Positions 1 to 8,389 of a stretch of DNA of 64,000 nucleotides are shown here, piece by piece. How positions within the stretch are numbered: position 1 is the first letter of the stretch; every line of letters starts with the position of its first letter. The position numbers and the translations under genes were made by a program. Under the pieces are notes generated by a model. The model was not told the origin of the DNA. It saw only the letters and a program-made list of their open reading frames with translations, and did not search any database. Source of the stretch: Bradyrhizobium sp. Rc3b (GTDB lineage: Bacteria > Pseudomonadota > Alphaproteobacteria > Rhizobiales > Xanthobacteraceae); assembly GCF_900114915.1 (NCBI RefSeq), contig NZ_FOUS01000013.1, forward strand, positions 186,001 through 250,000, read 5' to 3'.

Positions 1-372
1 GACTACGCCTCGGCGCGGCCGCTCTTCCATCCGGACGTGCTTGCCTTCGGCACGCATAACGACGTCATCCCCGGCCTCGATCAGTGGGTCTCGACGCAAT
101 GGGACAATGTCTGGCCGAAGACGACGGACTTCCGTTTTGTGCTCGATCAGACCTCGGTCCTGGCATCCCGCGACGGCACGATGGCCACGGTGATCGCGCC
201 GTGGACGAGCACGGGCTATCATTCCGACGGCGGCGCCTTTCCGCGCCCGGGCCGTGCGACCATGATCTTTGCGAAGAATGCCGATGGCTGGCTGTGCGTG
301 CATTCGCACATGTCGCTCAATCGCGGTGTGCCGCAGGTGAGCCACGCCAATCGGCCGGTGAAGGCCTGGTAG
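1..372 (+). CDS. SnoaL-like / NTF2-fold protein, 5'-truncated by window edge
   Basis: The reading frame is open from base 1, so the true start lies upstream; about 123 residues are visible. The sequence (LFHPDVLAFGTHND near the start, then FRFVLDQTSV and TMATVIAPW) has the pattern of SnoaL-type nuclear transport factor 2 folds: a short alpha+beta barrel with a pocket used either as an enzyme or as a binding domain. No catalytic residues can be assigned and the substrate is unknown. It converges on the FAH-family gene, with a shared hairpin between them. Confidence 0.6.
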   Translation, partial: DYASARPLFHPDVLAFGTHNDVIPGLDQWVSTQWDNVWPKTTDFRFVLDQTSVLASRDGTMATVIAPWTSTGYHSDGGAFPRPGRATMIFAKNADGWLCVHSHMSLNRGVPQVSHANRPVKAW

Positions 373-397
373 ATCCACCCCGTCCGCCCGAAATGCA

Positions 398-425
398 AAA
401 GGCCCCGGACACGTCCGGGGCCTTT
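398..425. terminator. Bidirectional hairpin terminator
   Basis: A perfect 12-bp inverted repeat (AAAGGCCCCGGA / TCCGGGGCCTTT) with a 4-base loop sits between two convergent genes. Its A- and T-flanks suit termination in both directions. Confidence 0.75.
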
Positions 426-447
426 CGATTTCCGGATGTCGTGCGGC

Positions 448-1149
448 CTATTCAGGCTGGCCGATGCTCACCTTCAGCGTGCCGACGCCGTCGACGCCGC
501 ATTCGAGCTTGTCGCCGGGCTGGAGCTGGGAGACGCCGGCGGGGGTGCCCGTCATGATGATGTCGCCGGCGGCGAGCTTCACCTGCTGGGAGAGCTGCCA
601 GATGATCTCGGGCACGTTCCAGATCAGCTCGGTCAGGTCGCCCTTCTGGGCTTCCTTGCCGTTGACCGTGAGCCAGATCTTGCCCTTGGCGGGATGGCCG
701 ATCTTGGAGGCCGGCTGAATCGCGGAGGACGGCGCGGAGCCGTCGAACGACTTGCCGATCTCCCAGGGACGCTCCTTCTTGCGCGAGGCGATCTGGAGGT
801 CGCGGCGGGTGAGATCGATGCCGACGGCATAGCCATAGACGTGCTCCAGCGCCTTGTCGGCGGGAATGTTCAGGCCGCCGCTCTTCATCGCGACGATCAG
901 CTCGACCTCGTGATGCAAATCCTTGGTCAGCGGCGGATAGGGAATGGTGGCGCCATCAGGCACCAGCATGTCGGCGTGCTTGGCGAAGAAGAACGGCGGG
1001 GCGCGCTCGTCATTGCCCATCTCGCGGATGTGCTCGAGATAGTTGCGGCCGACGCACCAGATGCGGCGCACCGGATAGCGGCCGCTTTCGCCGACGACGG
1101 GAAGCGAAGCCTGGGGCGGAAGCGGGATGACGTAGGAGGCGGCGTTCAT
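448..1149 (-). CDS. Fumarylacetoacetate hydrolase (FAH) family protein
   Basis: A 233-residue protein of the FAH/HpcE fold. These metal-dependent C-C bond hydrolases or decarboxylases of acylpyruvate-type substrates are used in aromatic catabolism. Visible features are the metal/substrate segment around CVGRNYLEH, the DLHHEVELIV acidic metal-ligand motif, and the C-terminal IIMTGTPAGV loop typical of the family. The longer open frame reaches 1281, but the FAH fold begins just after the ATG at 1149, which is chosen as start. It lies 34 bases downstream of the ABC exporter gene on the same strand, so the two may be cotranscribed. The substrate (fumarylpyruvate, acylpyruvate or other) cannot be read from the sequence. 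Confidence 0.85.
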   Translation of the reverse strand: MNAASYVIPLPPQASLPVVGESGRYPVRRIWCVGRNYLEHIREMGNDERAPPFFFAKHADMLVPDGATIPYPPLTKDLHHEVELIVAMKSGGLNIPADKALEHVYGYAVGIDLTRRDLQIASRKKERPWEIGKSFDGSAPSSAIQPASKIGHPAKGKIWLTVNGKEAQKGDLTELIWNVPEIIWQLSQQVKLAAGDIIMTGTPAGVSQLQPGDKLECGVDGVGTLKVSIGQPE

Positions 1150-1183
1150 GCGGGTCTCGCTGCTCTTGAGGTGAAGTGGAACT

Positions 1184-2986
1184 CTATGCGGTTGCGCTGA
1201 TCGGCGCCAGAGCGCCGGCATCGTAGTGTTGCAGGCGGAAGAACGAGGCATAGCGGCCGCCGCGGCGGAGCAGCTCGTCATGCCGGCCCTGCTCGACGAT
1301 CTCGCCGCCCTCGATCACCAGGATCGCGTCGGCATGCATGATGGTGTGCAGGCGATGCGCGATCACGATGGTGGTGCGGTTCTGGCAGAGATGCTCGATC
1401 GCCTCCTGCACCTGCCGCTCGGATTCGGAATCGAGCGCGGCGGTGGCTTCGTCCAACAGGATGATCGGTGCATTCTTGATCAGCGCGCGCGCCACGGCGA
1501 TGCGCTGGCGCTGGCCGCCTGAAAGCTGCGTGCCGTGCTCGCCGACCGGCGTGTCGTAGCCGAGCGGAAAGCCCATGATGAAATCATGCGCGCAAGCCGC
1601 TTTCGCCGCCTCGGTGATCTCGTCCTCGCTCGCGCCTGGCCGGCCGAAAGCGATGTTGTTGCGGATGGTGTCGCGGAACAGATAGACGTCCTGCCCGACA
1701 TAGGCGGTCTGCGCCCGCAGCGACTTGCGAGAGACTGCGCCGATCGACTGGCCGTCGATCACGATGTCGCCTTGCGTCACTTCATAGAAGCGGAGCAGCA
1801 GCGCCAGCACGGTCGACTTGCCGCCGCCGGAGGGGCCGACCAGCGCGGTGACCTTGCCGGGCTCGGCGGTAAAGCTCATCCGGTTGAGCACAGTCTCATT
1901 GGCGCGATAGGAGAAGCTGACGTCGCGCAGCTCGATCCGGGCGTCGGAGAGCTTCAGCGCCGGCTTGTCGTCGTCGGAGTGCTCGCTCGCCGGGCTGTCG
2001 ACCACTTCGAGCAGCATGCGCGCGCCGACGAGCTGGCTGTTCAAATCGATGTTGAGCCGCGCCAGCCGCTTGGCCGGCTCGGTCGCCATCAGGAACGCGG
2101 TCATGAAGGAGAAGAACGCGCCCGGCGTGGCGTTGAGCGCGACCACGCTGTAGCCGCCATAGAGCAGGCAGCCGGCGACCGCGAAGCCGCCGAGCATCTC
2201 CATCAGCGGGTTGGAGCGGTTGGCGACGCGCGCCATCTTGTTGGCGTTGCGCTCGACGATGGCGATGTTCTCGTCGATGCGGCTCTGCATGGTGTCTTCG
2301 AGCGTGAAAGCCTTCACCGTGCGGATGCCTTGCAGCGATTCCTGCATGGTCTCCATGATGTCGGCCGTGCCGGTGAACTGGTTGTAGGCGAGGCCCTTGA
2401 TACGCTTGACCAGCTTGCGCAGCACCAGCATCGCCGGCGGCACCACGACGAGGCCGATGAACGACATCACCGGGTCCTGCCACACCATCACGCCGATCAT
2501 GGCGAGCAGCATCAACAGGTCGCGCCCGACAGCGTTGACCAGCATGTTGAGGACGTCGGTGATCGACTTGGCGCCGGCCGTCAGCCGGGCCAAGAATTCA
2601 GACGAATGCCGCTCGGAGAAGAAGCCGACGCTTTCGCGCATCAGTTTCGCGAACAGCTGGCGCTGGTTGGTGGCGAGGATGGCGTTGCTGATCTTGGTCA
2701 GGATCACCATGTGGCCGTAGGTCGCCACGCCCTTGATGAAGAGCAGGATCACCGTGATCCCGGAAAACATCGCGATGCCCGGGATGTTCTTGTCGACATA
2801 GGCCTGGTTGATGACCTGGCCGAGCACATAGGTCGCGCCTGCCGTTGCGCCCGCGGCGACCGCCATCAGCGCGAAGGCTACGAGGTAGCGCCGCCAATAG
2901 ACGACCCCCTGTTCCGTGACCAGGCGGCGAATCAGGACCGCTGCCGCATAGGGATCGTCGGTGATTTTCTTTGGAAACTGGGCCAT
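1184..2986 (-). CDS. MsbA-type ABC exporter, permease fused to ATPase
   Basis: A half-transporter of 600 residues: an N-terminal six-helix ABC transmembrane domain (about residues 30-310) and a C-terminal nucleotide-binding domain with Walker A GPSGGGKST, the signature LSGGQRQR, Walker B IILLDEATAALD and the switch histidine in IVIAHRLHT. It should work as an inner-membrane homodimer. The family includes the lipid A flippase MsbA and various lipid or glycan exporters, and the neighbouring galE and LPS genes favour an envelope-lipid substrate (inference). An in-frame upstream start at 3058 exists, but the sequence from MAQFPKK looks like the true N terminus. Confidence 0.85.
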   Translation of the reverse strand: MAQFPKKITDDPYAAAVLIRRLVTEQGVVYWRRYLVAFALMAVAAGATAGATYVLGQVINQAYVDKNIPGIAMFSGITVILLFIKGVATYGHMVILTKISNAILATNQRQLFAKLMRESVGFFSERHSSEFLARLTAGAKSITDVLNMLVNAVGRDLLMLLAMIGVMVWQDPVMSFIGLVVVPPAMLVLRKLVKRIKGLAYNQFTGTADIMETMQESLQGIRTVKAFTLEDTMQSRIDENIAIVERNANKMARVANRSNPLMEMLGGFAVAGCLLYGGYSVVALNATPGAFFSFMTAFLMATEPAKRLARLNIDLNSQLVGARMLLEVVDSPASEHSDDDKPALKLSDARIELRDVSFSYRANETVLNRMSFTAEPGKVTALVGPSGGGKSTVLALLLRFYEVTQGDIVIDGQSIGAVSRKSLRAQTAYVGQDVYLFRDTIRNNIAFGRPGASEDEITEAAKAACAHDFIMGFPLGYDTPVGEHGTQLSGGQRQRIAVARALIKNAPIILLDEATAALDSESERQVQEAIEHLCQNRTTIVIAHRLHTIMHADAILVIEGGEIVEQGRHDELLRRGGRYASFFRLQHYDAGALAPISATA

Positions 2987-3103
2987 CCGGTGTCCATTGA
3001 CGGCGCAGGACAAGCCTGCCCGCACGTCAGGGATCGAAGGGCCTCTGTGCCCGCTCAAGCGGGGTTTTTCAAGCCCAATTAAGGGCTTGCGCTCAGATGG
3101 AAT

Positions 3104-4117
3104 CTAGGCCGAGGCGGCGTGGCGGAGCTCGCCATGGCGCTCATGGAACAGCTTGTCCTCCCACGCCAAAGCGTGGGCCGCGATGGTCTCGAGGTCCTCG
3201 TATTGCGGCTTCCAGTCCAGCAGGCCGCGGATGCGGCTGGTGTCGGCGACCATGGTCATGATGTCGCCGGGGCGCCGCGGGGCGTATTGCACGGCGAAGC
3301 TGCGGCCCGACACGCGGCGCACGGCGTCGATGGTCTCCAGCACCGAATAGCCGCGGCCATAGCCGCAATTGAGCGTCGTCGAGGCGCCGCCGTTGCGCAA
3401 ATAGGCCAGCGCCGAACGATGCGCCTGCGAGAGGTCCGTGACGTGGATGAAGTCGCGGATGCAACTGCCGTCGGGGGTCGGATAGTCGGTGCCGAACACG
3501 TCGATCTTGGCGCGCTGGCCGGTCGCGGCCTCGACCGCGATCTTGAGCAGATGCGTGGCGCCGACGGTGGCAAGCCCGATGCGCGCCTGCGGATCGGCGC
3601 CGGCGACGTTGAAATAGCGCAGGGTGACGTACTGCATGCCGTAGGCGGCGGCGACGTCGTGCAGCATGATCTCGGTCATCAGCTTCGACGAGCCATAGGG
3701 CGACAACGGCCGCGTCGGCGCGTGCTCGGGCACCGGCACCTGGTCCGGATTGCCGTAGACGGCGGCGGTCGAGGAGAAGATGAAGCGGCCGATGCCGCGC
3801 TTCACCGCCACGTTGAGCAGGTTGCGCGCGGTCGTGAAATTGTTGCGGTAGTAGCCGAGCGGATCGCGCATCGAATCCGGCACGACCACCGAGCCTGCGA
3901 AATGGATGATGCTCTCGATGTTGTGCTGCGCGATCACGCCTTCGAGCAGGTTCTCGTCGCCGGCATCGCCGATGAACAGCGGCACGCCCTCGGGCAGATA
4001 GGCGGAGAAACCGGTCGAGAGATCGTCGATCACGACGACGTCCTCGCCGGCTTCCGCCAGCGCGAGGACCGTGTGACTTCCGATATAGCCGGCGCCGCCG
4101 GTGACTAGCACAGTCAT
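3104..4117 (-). CDS. galE: UDP-glucose 4-epimerase GalE
   Basis: A 337-residue extended short-chain dehydrogenase. It interconverts UDP-glucose and UDP-galactose in the cytoplasm, feeding galactose into LPS and exopolysaccharide. Visible features are the N-terminal NAD motif GGAGYIGSH, SSTAAVYG with the catalytic Ser/Thr, the YGSSK active-site Tyr-Lys pair, and GalE-specific segments such as RYFNVAGADP and DYPTPDGSCIRD. Length matches the family. It is divergent from the lpcC-like glycosyltransferase, with 126 bases between the two starts. Confidence 0.95.
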   Translation of the reverse strand: MTVLVTGGAGYIGSHTVLALAEAGEDVVVIDDLSTGFSAYLPEGVPLFIGDAGDENLLEGVIAQHNIESIIHFAGSVVVPDSMRDPLGYYRNNFTTARNLLNVAVKRGIGRFIFSSTAAVYGNPDQVPVPEHAPTRPLSPYGSSKLMTEIMLHDVAAAYGMQYVTLRYFNVAGADPQARIGLATVGATHLLKIAVEAATGQRAKIDVFGTDYPTPDGSCIRDFIHVTDLSQAHRSALAYLRNGGASTTLNCGYGRGYSVLETIDAVRRVSGRSFAVQYAPRRPGDIMTMVADTSRIRGLLDWKPQYEDLETIAAHALAWEDKLFHERHGELRHAASA

Positions 4118-4243
4118 GATCTCACCCGTCTTCGATCAACGCGCAAAGTTAGCTCTTGCGTGGTGAAGAGGGGGTATCGGCGCGGCTGAACTGGTCACTA
4201 TGCTTAATGTTGCGTATAGGGACTTTGCGAAACGGAGCATGAC

Positions 4244-5281
4244 GTGGCCAATTCCCCCGGCGATCTCGAAGTGATCGTGCCAAATCTGCACAGGCGCTAT
4301 TCCGGGGTCACTGCGACCAACCGGATGGTGGCGCCGCGGCTGGCGAAACTGTACCGCGCCGCCTGGTTCGGCTCGCACGCGCCGGCTGGGATTGCGCGGC
4401 TGAGCGTTGCCGATTTCCTCAAGCTATGGCGCCGCAAGGCGCCGCTGATCTGGCATGCGCGGCGCAACAACGAGATGATCGCGGGTGTCGCGCTACGCGC
4501 GCTCGGCTGGCCGTTGAAACTCGTGTTCACCTCGGCGGCGCAGCGGCACCACAGCTGGATCACGCGCTGGCTGATCCGGCGCATGGACGCGATCATCGCG
4601 ACGTCAGATCTCTCGGCTTCGTTTCTGAAAGTGCAGGCGACCGTGATCCCGCATGGCGTCGATACCGACATCTATGCGCCGCCGACCGACCGCGCTGTTG
4701 CGTTCACGGAGGCCGCGCTGCCCGGCCGTTACGCCATCGGCTGCTTTGGACGCGTGCGCGCGCAGAAGGGCACCGACGTGTTCGTCGACGCGATGTGCCG
4801 CCTGTTGCCGCGCTATCCCGATTTCACCGCCGTGATCGTTGGTCAGGTCACGGCCGAGCAGATGGCCTTTGCGAACGAGCTGAAAAAGCAGATCGAAGCG
4901 GCCGGCCTGCAATCGCGCATCGTCATCACCGGCGAGCTGCCGATCGAAGCGGTGCAGCGCTGGTACCAGCGGCTGACGATCTACGCCTTCACCTCGCGCA
5001 ACGAGGGTTTTGGACTGACGCTGATCGAGGCGATGGCGGCCGGCAGCGCGCTCGTCGCCGCACGCGCCGGCGCGGCCGAGCTGGTGGTCGAGGATGGCGT
5101 GAGCGGCGTGCTGGTCCCGACCGGCGATGCCGATGCGCTGGCTGCGGCAGTGGAGCCGCTGATGCGCGATGTGGATGCCGCGACGACGATGGGCGAGAGG
5201 GGCCGAGCGCGGGTGCTCGCAAAGTTCAGCCTCGATGCGGAAGCGGCGCGGATCGGCGAGGTCTATCGGCCGCTGCTCTGA
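4244..5281 (+). CDS. lpcC: LPS core glycosyltransferase, LpcC-like (GT4)
   Basis: A 345-residue GT-B glycosyltransferase. The N-terminal block VIVPNLHRRYSGVTAT is close to my memory of rhizobial LpcC, the enzyme that adds mannose to inner Kdo of the LPS core. The C-terminal half carries the usual GT4 donor-site pattern: GCFGRVRAQKGTDVFVDA, then FTSRNEGFGLTLIEAMAAG with the E-x7-E type motif. It starts with GTG. It acts at the cytoplasmic face of the inner membrane. The LpcC assignment rests on recollection of the family and not on an alignment; the GT4 class is secure. Confidence 0.75.
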   Translation: MANSPGDLEVIVPNLHRRYSGVTATNRMVAPRLAKLYRAAWFGSHAPAGIARLSVADFLKLWRRKAPLIWHARRNNEMIAGVALRALGWPLKLVFTSAAQRHHSWITRWLIRRMDAIIATSDLSASFLKVQATVIPHGVDTDIYAPPTDRAVAFTEAALPGRYAIGCFGRVRAQKGTDVFVDAMCRLLPRYPDFTAVIVGQVTAEQMAFANELKKQIEAAGLQSRIVITGELPIEAVQRWYQRLTIYAFTSRNEGFGLTLIEAMAAGSALVAARAGAAELVVEDGVSGVLVPTGDADALAAAVEPLMRDVDAATTMGERGRARVLAKFSLDAEAARIGEVYRPLL

Positions 5282-5406
5282 GCCACGCCGCGAGGGCCGA
5301 AAGCAAAAAACGCGAAAACAACCCCATGCACAGTAGCCGGGATGAGCGGAATCAATGGCTTGGCGATGGGTTCGTCCGGTTGCCGATTTAGCGGAAGTCG
5401 ACTTTG

Positions 5407-5445
5407 TTCCCGTATGGGAATTTTCGATTAATCCCATTTCGGGAA
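5407..5445 (+). promoter_or_regulatory. Paired operator palindromes upstream of higBA
   Basis: Two TTCCC/GGGAA-type inverted repeats lie just upstream of the toxin start: TTCCCGTATGGGAA at 5407-5420 and TCCCATTTCGGGA at 5432-5444, with centres about 24 bases apart. HigA-type antitoxins autoregulate by binding such palindromes near the promoter, so this is the probable operator. The spacing would place two dimers on about the same face of the helix (inference). Confidence 0.6.
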
Positions 5446-5457
5446 CATGCTATGGCA

Positions 5458-5753
5458 ATGAACGTTATCGCAAGAAGGGCACTGAAGGTCTTCTGGGAGC
5501 GATACCCCAAGGCGCGGACCCCTTGGGGACTTGGTATGAGATCGTGTCCAAAGGCGATTGGAGCGGTCCGGCTGACTTGAAGAAGGCGTTCGGAAACAAC
5601 GTGGACTTCGTTGGCGATAACAGAGCGATCTTCGACATCGGCGGCAACAAGTATCGCCTTGTGGTTCATTTCTCCTACACATTCAAAACTGCTCTCATCG
5701 AGTTCGTCGGCACGCACAAAGAATATGACGGAATAGACGCGGAGACCGTGTGA
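5458..5753 (+). pseudogene. higB: HigB-type mRNA interferase toxin, frameshifted
   Basis: The two halves of a HigB toxin lie in different frames. From the ATG at 5458 the frame reads MNVIARRALKVFWERYPKARTP, the standard HigB N terminus, then runs out into unrelated sequence and a stop. The C-terminal four-fifths (from about 5520: PLGTWYEIVSKGDW, then NKYRLVVHFSYTF and FVGTHKEYD) is in the -1 frame and ends at 5753. One extra C in the C4 run near 5519-5522 would restore a continuous protein of about 98 residues. HigB is a ribosome-dependent RelE-fold endonuclease; here it is probably inactive, unless the base is a sequencing error or the slip is programmed. The locus is visibly AT-richer than its neighbours, which suggests acquisition. 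Confidence 0.8.
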
Positions 5754-6136
5754 TGATGGACGTAAGGCCTCTTCGCAATGAACAGGATTACGATTGGGCT
5801 ATCGGCGAAGTATCTCGTTATTTCCAGGCCGAGCCGGCGCCTGGTACGCCCGATGGTGATCGCTTCGAAGTTTTGTCTTCACTCATCAAGGAATACGAAG
5901 ACAATCACTTCGCGACCTCGCGCGGCGATCCAGTCGATGTTCTCCATTTCGCGATCGAGTCCATGGGACGGTCGCAGTCAGAGTTGGCGGGTCTGATTGG
6001 TCGCAACAGAGCGTCCGAGATCTTGAATCGTGTCCGTCCGCTGACGCTGGACATGATCCGCATCATCAGCAAGGAATGGAGCATTCCAATTGATGCTCTC
6101 ACAGCTCCCTACGAACTGACGCGCGCGCATGCTTGA
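5753..6136 (+). CDS. higA: HigA-type antitoxin, HTH Xre/Cro family
   Basis: About 127 residues. The N-terminal part (DVRPLRNEQDYDWAIGEVSRY) is the conserved HigA lead-in. The C-terminal half is a helix-turn-helix domain: MGRSQSELAGLIG, then RASEILNRVRPLTLDMIR. It binds and neutralises HigB and represses its own promoter. The ATG at 5753 overlaps the higB stop in an ATGA arrangement, so translation is coupled; the ATG at 5756 and GTG at 5750 are alternatives. The gene is intact although the toxin is not. Confidence 0.85.
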   Translation: MMDVRPLRNEQDYDWAIGEVSRYFQAEPAPGTPDGDRFEVLSSLIKEYEDNHFATSRGDPVDVLHFAIESMGRSQSELAGLIGRNRASEILNRVRPLTLDMIRIISKEWSIPIDALTAPYELTRAHA

Positions 6137-6172
6137 TCTCATGCCCGGCTTCCGCGGGCGCCACGCTCAATT

Positions 6173-7237
6173 CTAAGCCGGCTTTCCAGCTTCCCCCAGC
6201 ACCCGCTGTGCGATCGCCACCACCTCACTCGCTGCGATATCGCGCATGCAGCGGTGGTCGTTCACCTTGCATACCGTGCTTTGGCAGGGCTGGCAGGGCA
6301 GCACTTCCTTGTCCTGGACCACGGTCGCGGCGAGGCCGTTGAGGGGGGCCCAGAGATAGGGGCTGGTCGGGCCAAAGATGCCCATGGTGGGCGTGCCCAG
6401 GGCAGCTGCGATGTGCATCAGGCCGGAATCGTTGGAGATGGCGACGCCGGCCGCCGCCATGGCCAGCACGCCGTTGCGCAGATCGTTGCCGGTGAGGTCC
6501 CGCACGCCTGAGCCGCCGGCCGCGACGATCTCCTGGGCCAGCCCCTTTTCCGCGGGGCCGCCGACCACCCAGACCTCGAGGCCGCGCTCGACCAGCAGCC
6601 GGGCGGCCTCCGGATAATAGGTCCAGCGCTTTGAGACGCCGACCGAGCCGGGGGCCAGCGCCACCGCGGCGCCGGCGCCGATCCCGTTGGCCTGCCGCCA
6701 GCGGACGATGTCCTCGGCCGGGACCCGCAATTGCGGCACCGGCCATTCCGCCGGCAGCGGGGCGCCGTCGGGCTGGGCCAGGGCGGCGTTCTTATCGATG
6801 AAGCGCGGCAGCTTTTTCTCGCCCCAGCGCCAGCGGTTGAGCAGGCCGAACCGGAACTCGCCGACGAAGCCGACCCGTTCAGGAATGCCGGCGAGGGCGG
6901 GGGCGATGGCCGCCTTCCAGGTCCGGGGCAGCACCAGGGCCGTGCCGTAGTTCCGCTCGCGCAGGAGTTTCCCCAGGGCGAGCTGGCGGGCGACGGCGAG
7001 GCGTCCGCGCGGCAGGTCCCAGACGATCCCCTCGCGCACGCCGGGCATGTAATCGACCAGCGGGGCGCACACGGAGGTGGTCAGAAGATCGACCGGCCGG
7101 TTCGGCCAGCGCTCCTTGAGGACCCGGACAACGGTGTGATTCCGGACGAAATCGCCGATCCACATGTAGGGAATGATCAGAATCGGGCGGGTGTCGCTCC
7201 GATCTGCATCTCCGCTAAGTGTCGAATCTTGGTTCAT
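6173..7237 (-). CDS. waaF: Lipopolysaccharide heptosyltransferase II (GT9)
   Basis: A 354-residue GT9 glycosyltransferase. It transfers L-glycero-D-manno-heptose from its ADP derivative onto the inner LPS core at the cytoplasmic membrane face. Family marks: IIPYMWIGDFVRNHTVV at the acceptor-side loop, ALAPGSVGVSKRWTYYPEAARLL, and the donor-site NDSGLMHIAAALGTPTMGIFGPTSP. The cysteine-rich C-terminal loop (LPCQPCQSTVCK) is also usual for WaaF. It is divergent from hldD, which makes the nucleotide-heptose it uses. Confidence 0.9.
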   Translation of the reverse strand: MNQDSTLSGDADRSDTRPILIIPYMWIGDFVRNHTVVRVLKERWPNRPVDLLTTSVCAPLVDYMPGVREGIVWDLPRGRLAVARQLALGKLLRERNYGTALVLPRTWKAAIAPALAGIPERVGFVGEFRFGLLNRWRWGEKKLPRFIDKNAALAQPDGAPLPAEWPVPQLRVPAEDIVRWRQANGIGAGAAVALAPGSVGVSKRWTYYPEAARLLVERGLEVWVVGGPAEKGLAQEIVAAGGSGVRDLTGNDLRNGVLAMAAAGVAISNDSGLMHIAAALGTPTMGIFGPTSPYLWAPLNGLAATVVQDKEVLPCQPCQSTVCKVNDHRCMRDIAASEVVAIAQRVLGEAGKPA

Positions 7238-7396
7238 TCGTTAATAGGGCCGAGACGATCTGATTGTGGCGGTTCGGTAGCCGCTCCAGGCCGGCAGGTA
7301 AAGCCGGCAGACCACTCAATCCCAAAACCGCTTACACTTTGGCGGCTCATGCGCTACGGCAGGACCGGGCCGCAAAGATCGGGCAGGGATTTCGGA

Positions 7397-8377
7397 ATGT
7401 TGCTGGTGACCGGCGGGGCCGGTTTTATCGGGTCGAATGTCGTGGCCGCGCTCAATGACGCGGGCCGCAGCGACGTCGTGGTCTGCGATTTCCTGGGCAA
7501 CGAGGGCAAGTGGCGGAACCTCGCCAAGCGCCAGCTTGTGGATATTGTCCCGCCGGCCGAGCTGATGGACTGGCTGAAGGGCCGCAAGCTCGAGGCTGTG
7601 ATCCATCTCGGGGCGATTTCCGCGACCACCGCGACCGACGGCGACCTCGTGTTCGAAACCAATTTCCGCCTGTCGATGCGCCTGCTCGATTGGTGCACGG
7701 CGGGCGCGGTGCCGTTCATCTACGCCTCCTCGGCGGCAACCTATGGCGACGGTGAGACGGGATTTGACGACGACGCCTCGCTGCCGGCACTGAAGAAACT
7801 GCGGCCGATGAATCTCTACGGCTGGAGCAAGCACATGTTCGATCTCGCGGTCGCCGGGCGCGTAGCGAACGGCGATCCGCTCCCGCCGCAATGGGCGGGC
7901 CTGAAATTCTTCAACGTGTTCGGCCCCAACGAGTATCACAAGGGCTCGATGATGAGCGTGCTGGCGCGCCGCTTCGACGACGTCAAGGCAGGCCGCGTGG
8001 TGCAGCTGTTCAAGTCGCATCGCGAGGGCATCGCCGACGGCGATCAGCGCCGCGATTTCATCTATGTCGACGACGTCGTGCGCGTCGTGATGTGGCTGCT
8101 GGCGACGCCGTCAGTATCCGGCATCTTTAATGTCGGAACCGGCAAGGCGCGCAGCTTCAGGGATCTGATGTTGGCGGCCTATGCGGCGCTCGGCACCAGG
8201 CCCAACATCGAATATATCGACATGCCCGAGCAGATCCGCGGGGCCTACCAGTATTTCACCCAGAGCGAGGTCGATCGCCTGCACCGCGCCGGCTATAACG
8301 GCGGCTTCACGACGCTCGAGGATGCGGTGAAGGCCTATGTCGGGGATTACCTCGACCGGCCCGACCGCTTCCGCTGA
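7397..8377 (+). CDS. hldD: ADP-glyceromanno-heptose 6-epimerase
   Basis: A 326-residue SDR that converts ADP-D-glycero-D-manno-heptose to the L-glycero form, the last step of ADP-heptose synthesis. Visible features: the nucleotide motif GGAGFIGSN at the very N terminus, SSAATYG, the catalytic YGWSK, and the HldD-specific KFFNVFGPNEYHKG and QRRDFIYVDDV. The ATG at 7397 is chosen because the Rossmann strand begins immediately after it; the open frame extends much further upstream without coding character. It is followed 12 bases later by hldE. Confidence 0.95.
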   Translation: MLLVTGGAGFIGSNVVAALNDAGRSDVVVCDFLGNEGKWRNLAKRQLVDIVPPAELMDWLKGRKLEAVIHLGAISATTATDGDLVFETNFRLSMRLLDWCTAGAVPFIYASSAATYGDGETGFDDDASLPALKKLRPMNLYGWSKHMFDLAVAGRVANGDPLPPQWAGLKFFNVFGPNEYHKGSMMSVLARRFDDVKAGRVVQLFKSHREGIADGDQRRDFIYVDDVVRVVMWLLATPSVSGIFNVGTGKARSFRDLMLAAYAALGTRPNIEYIDMPEQIRGAYQYFTQSEVDRLHRAGYNGGFTTLEDAVKAYVGDYLDRPDRFR

Positions 8378-8389
8378 GGCCTTTTGACC

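Noticed and set aside
5355..5753. A continuous 132-codon frame covering most of higB
   Set aside because: Its first 55 residues do not resemble HigB and run through the operator. The real HigB N terminus is in another frame from 5458, so this is a frameshifted gene and not a longer toxin.
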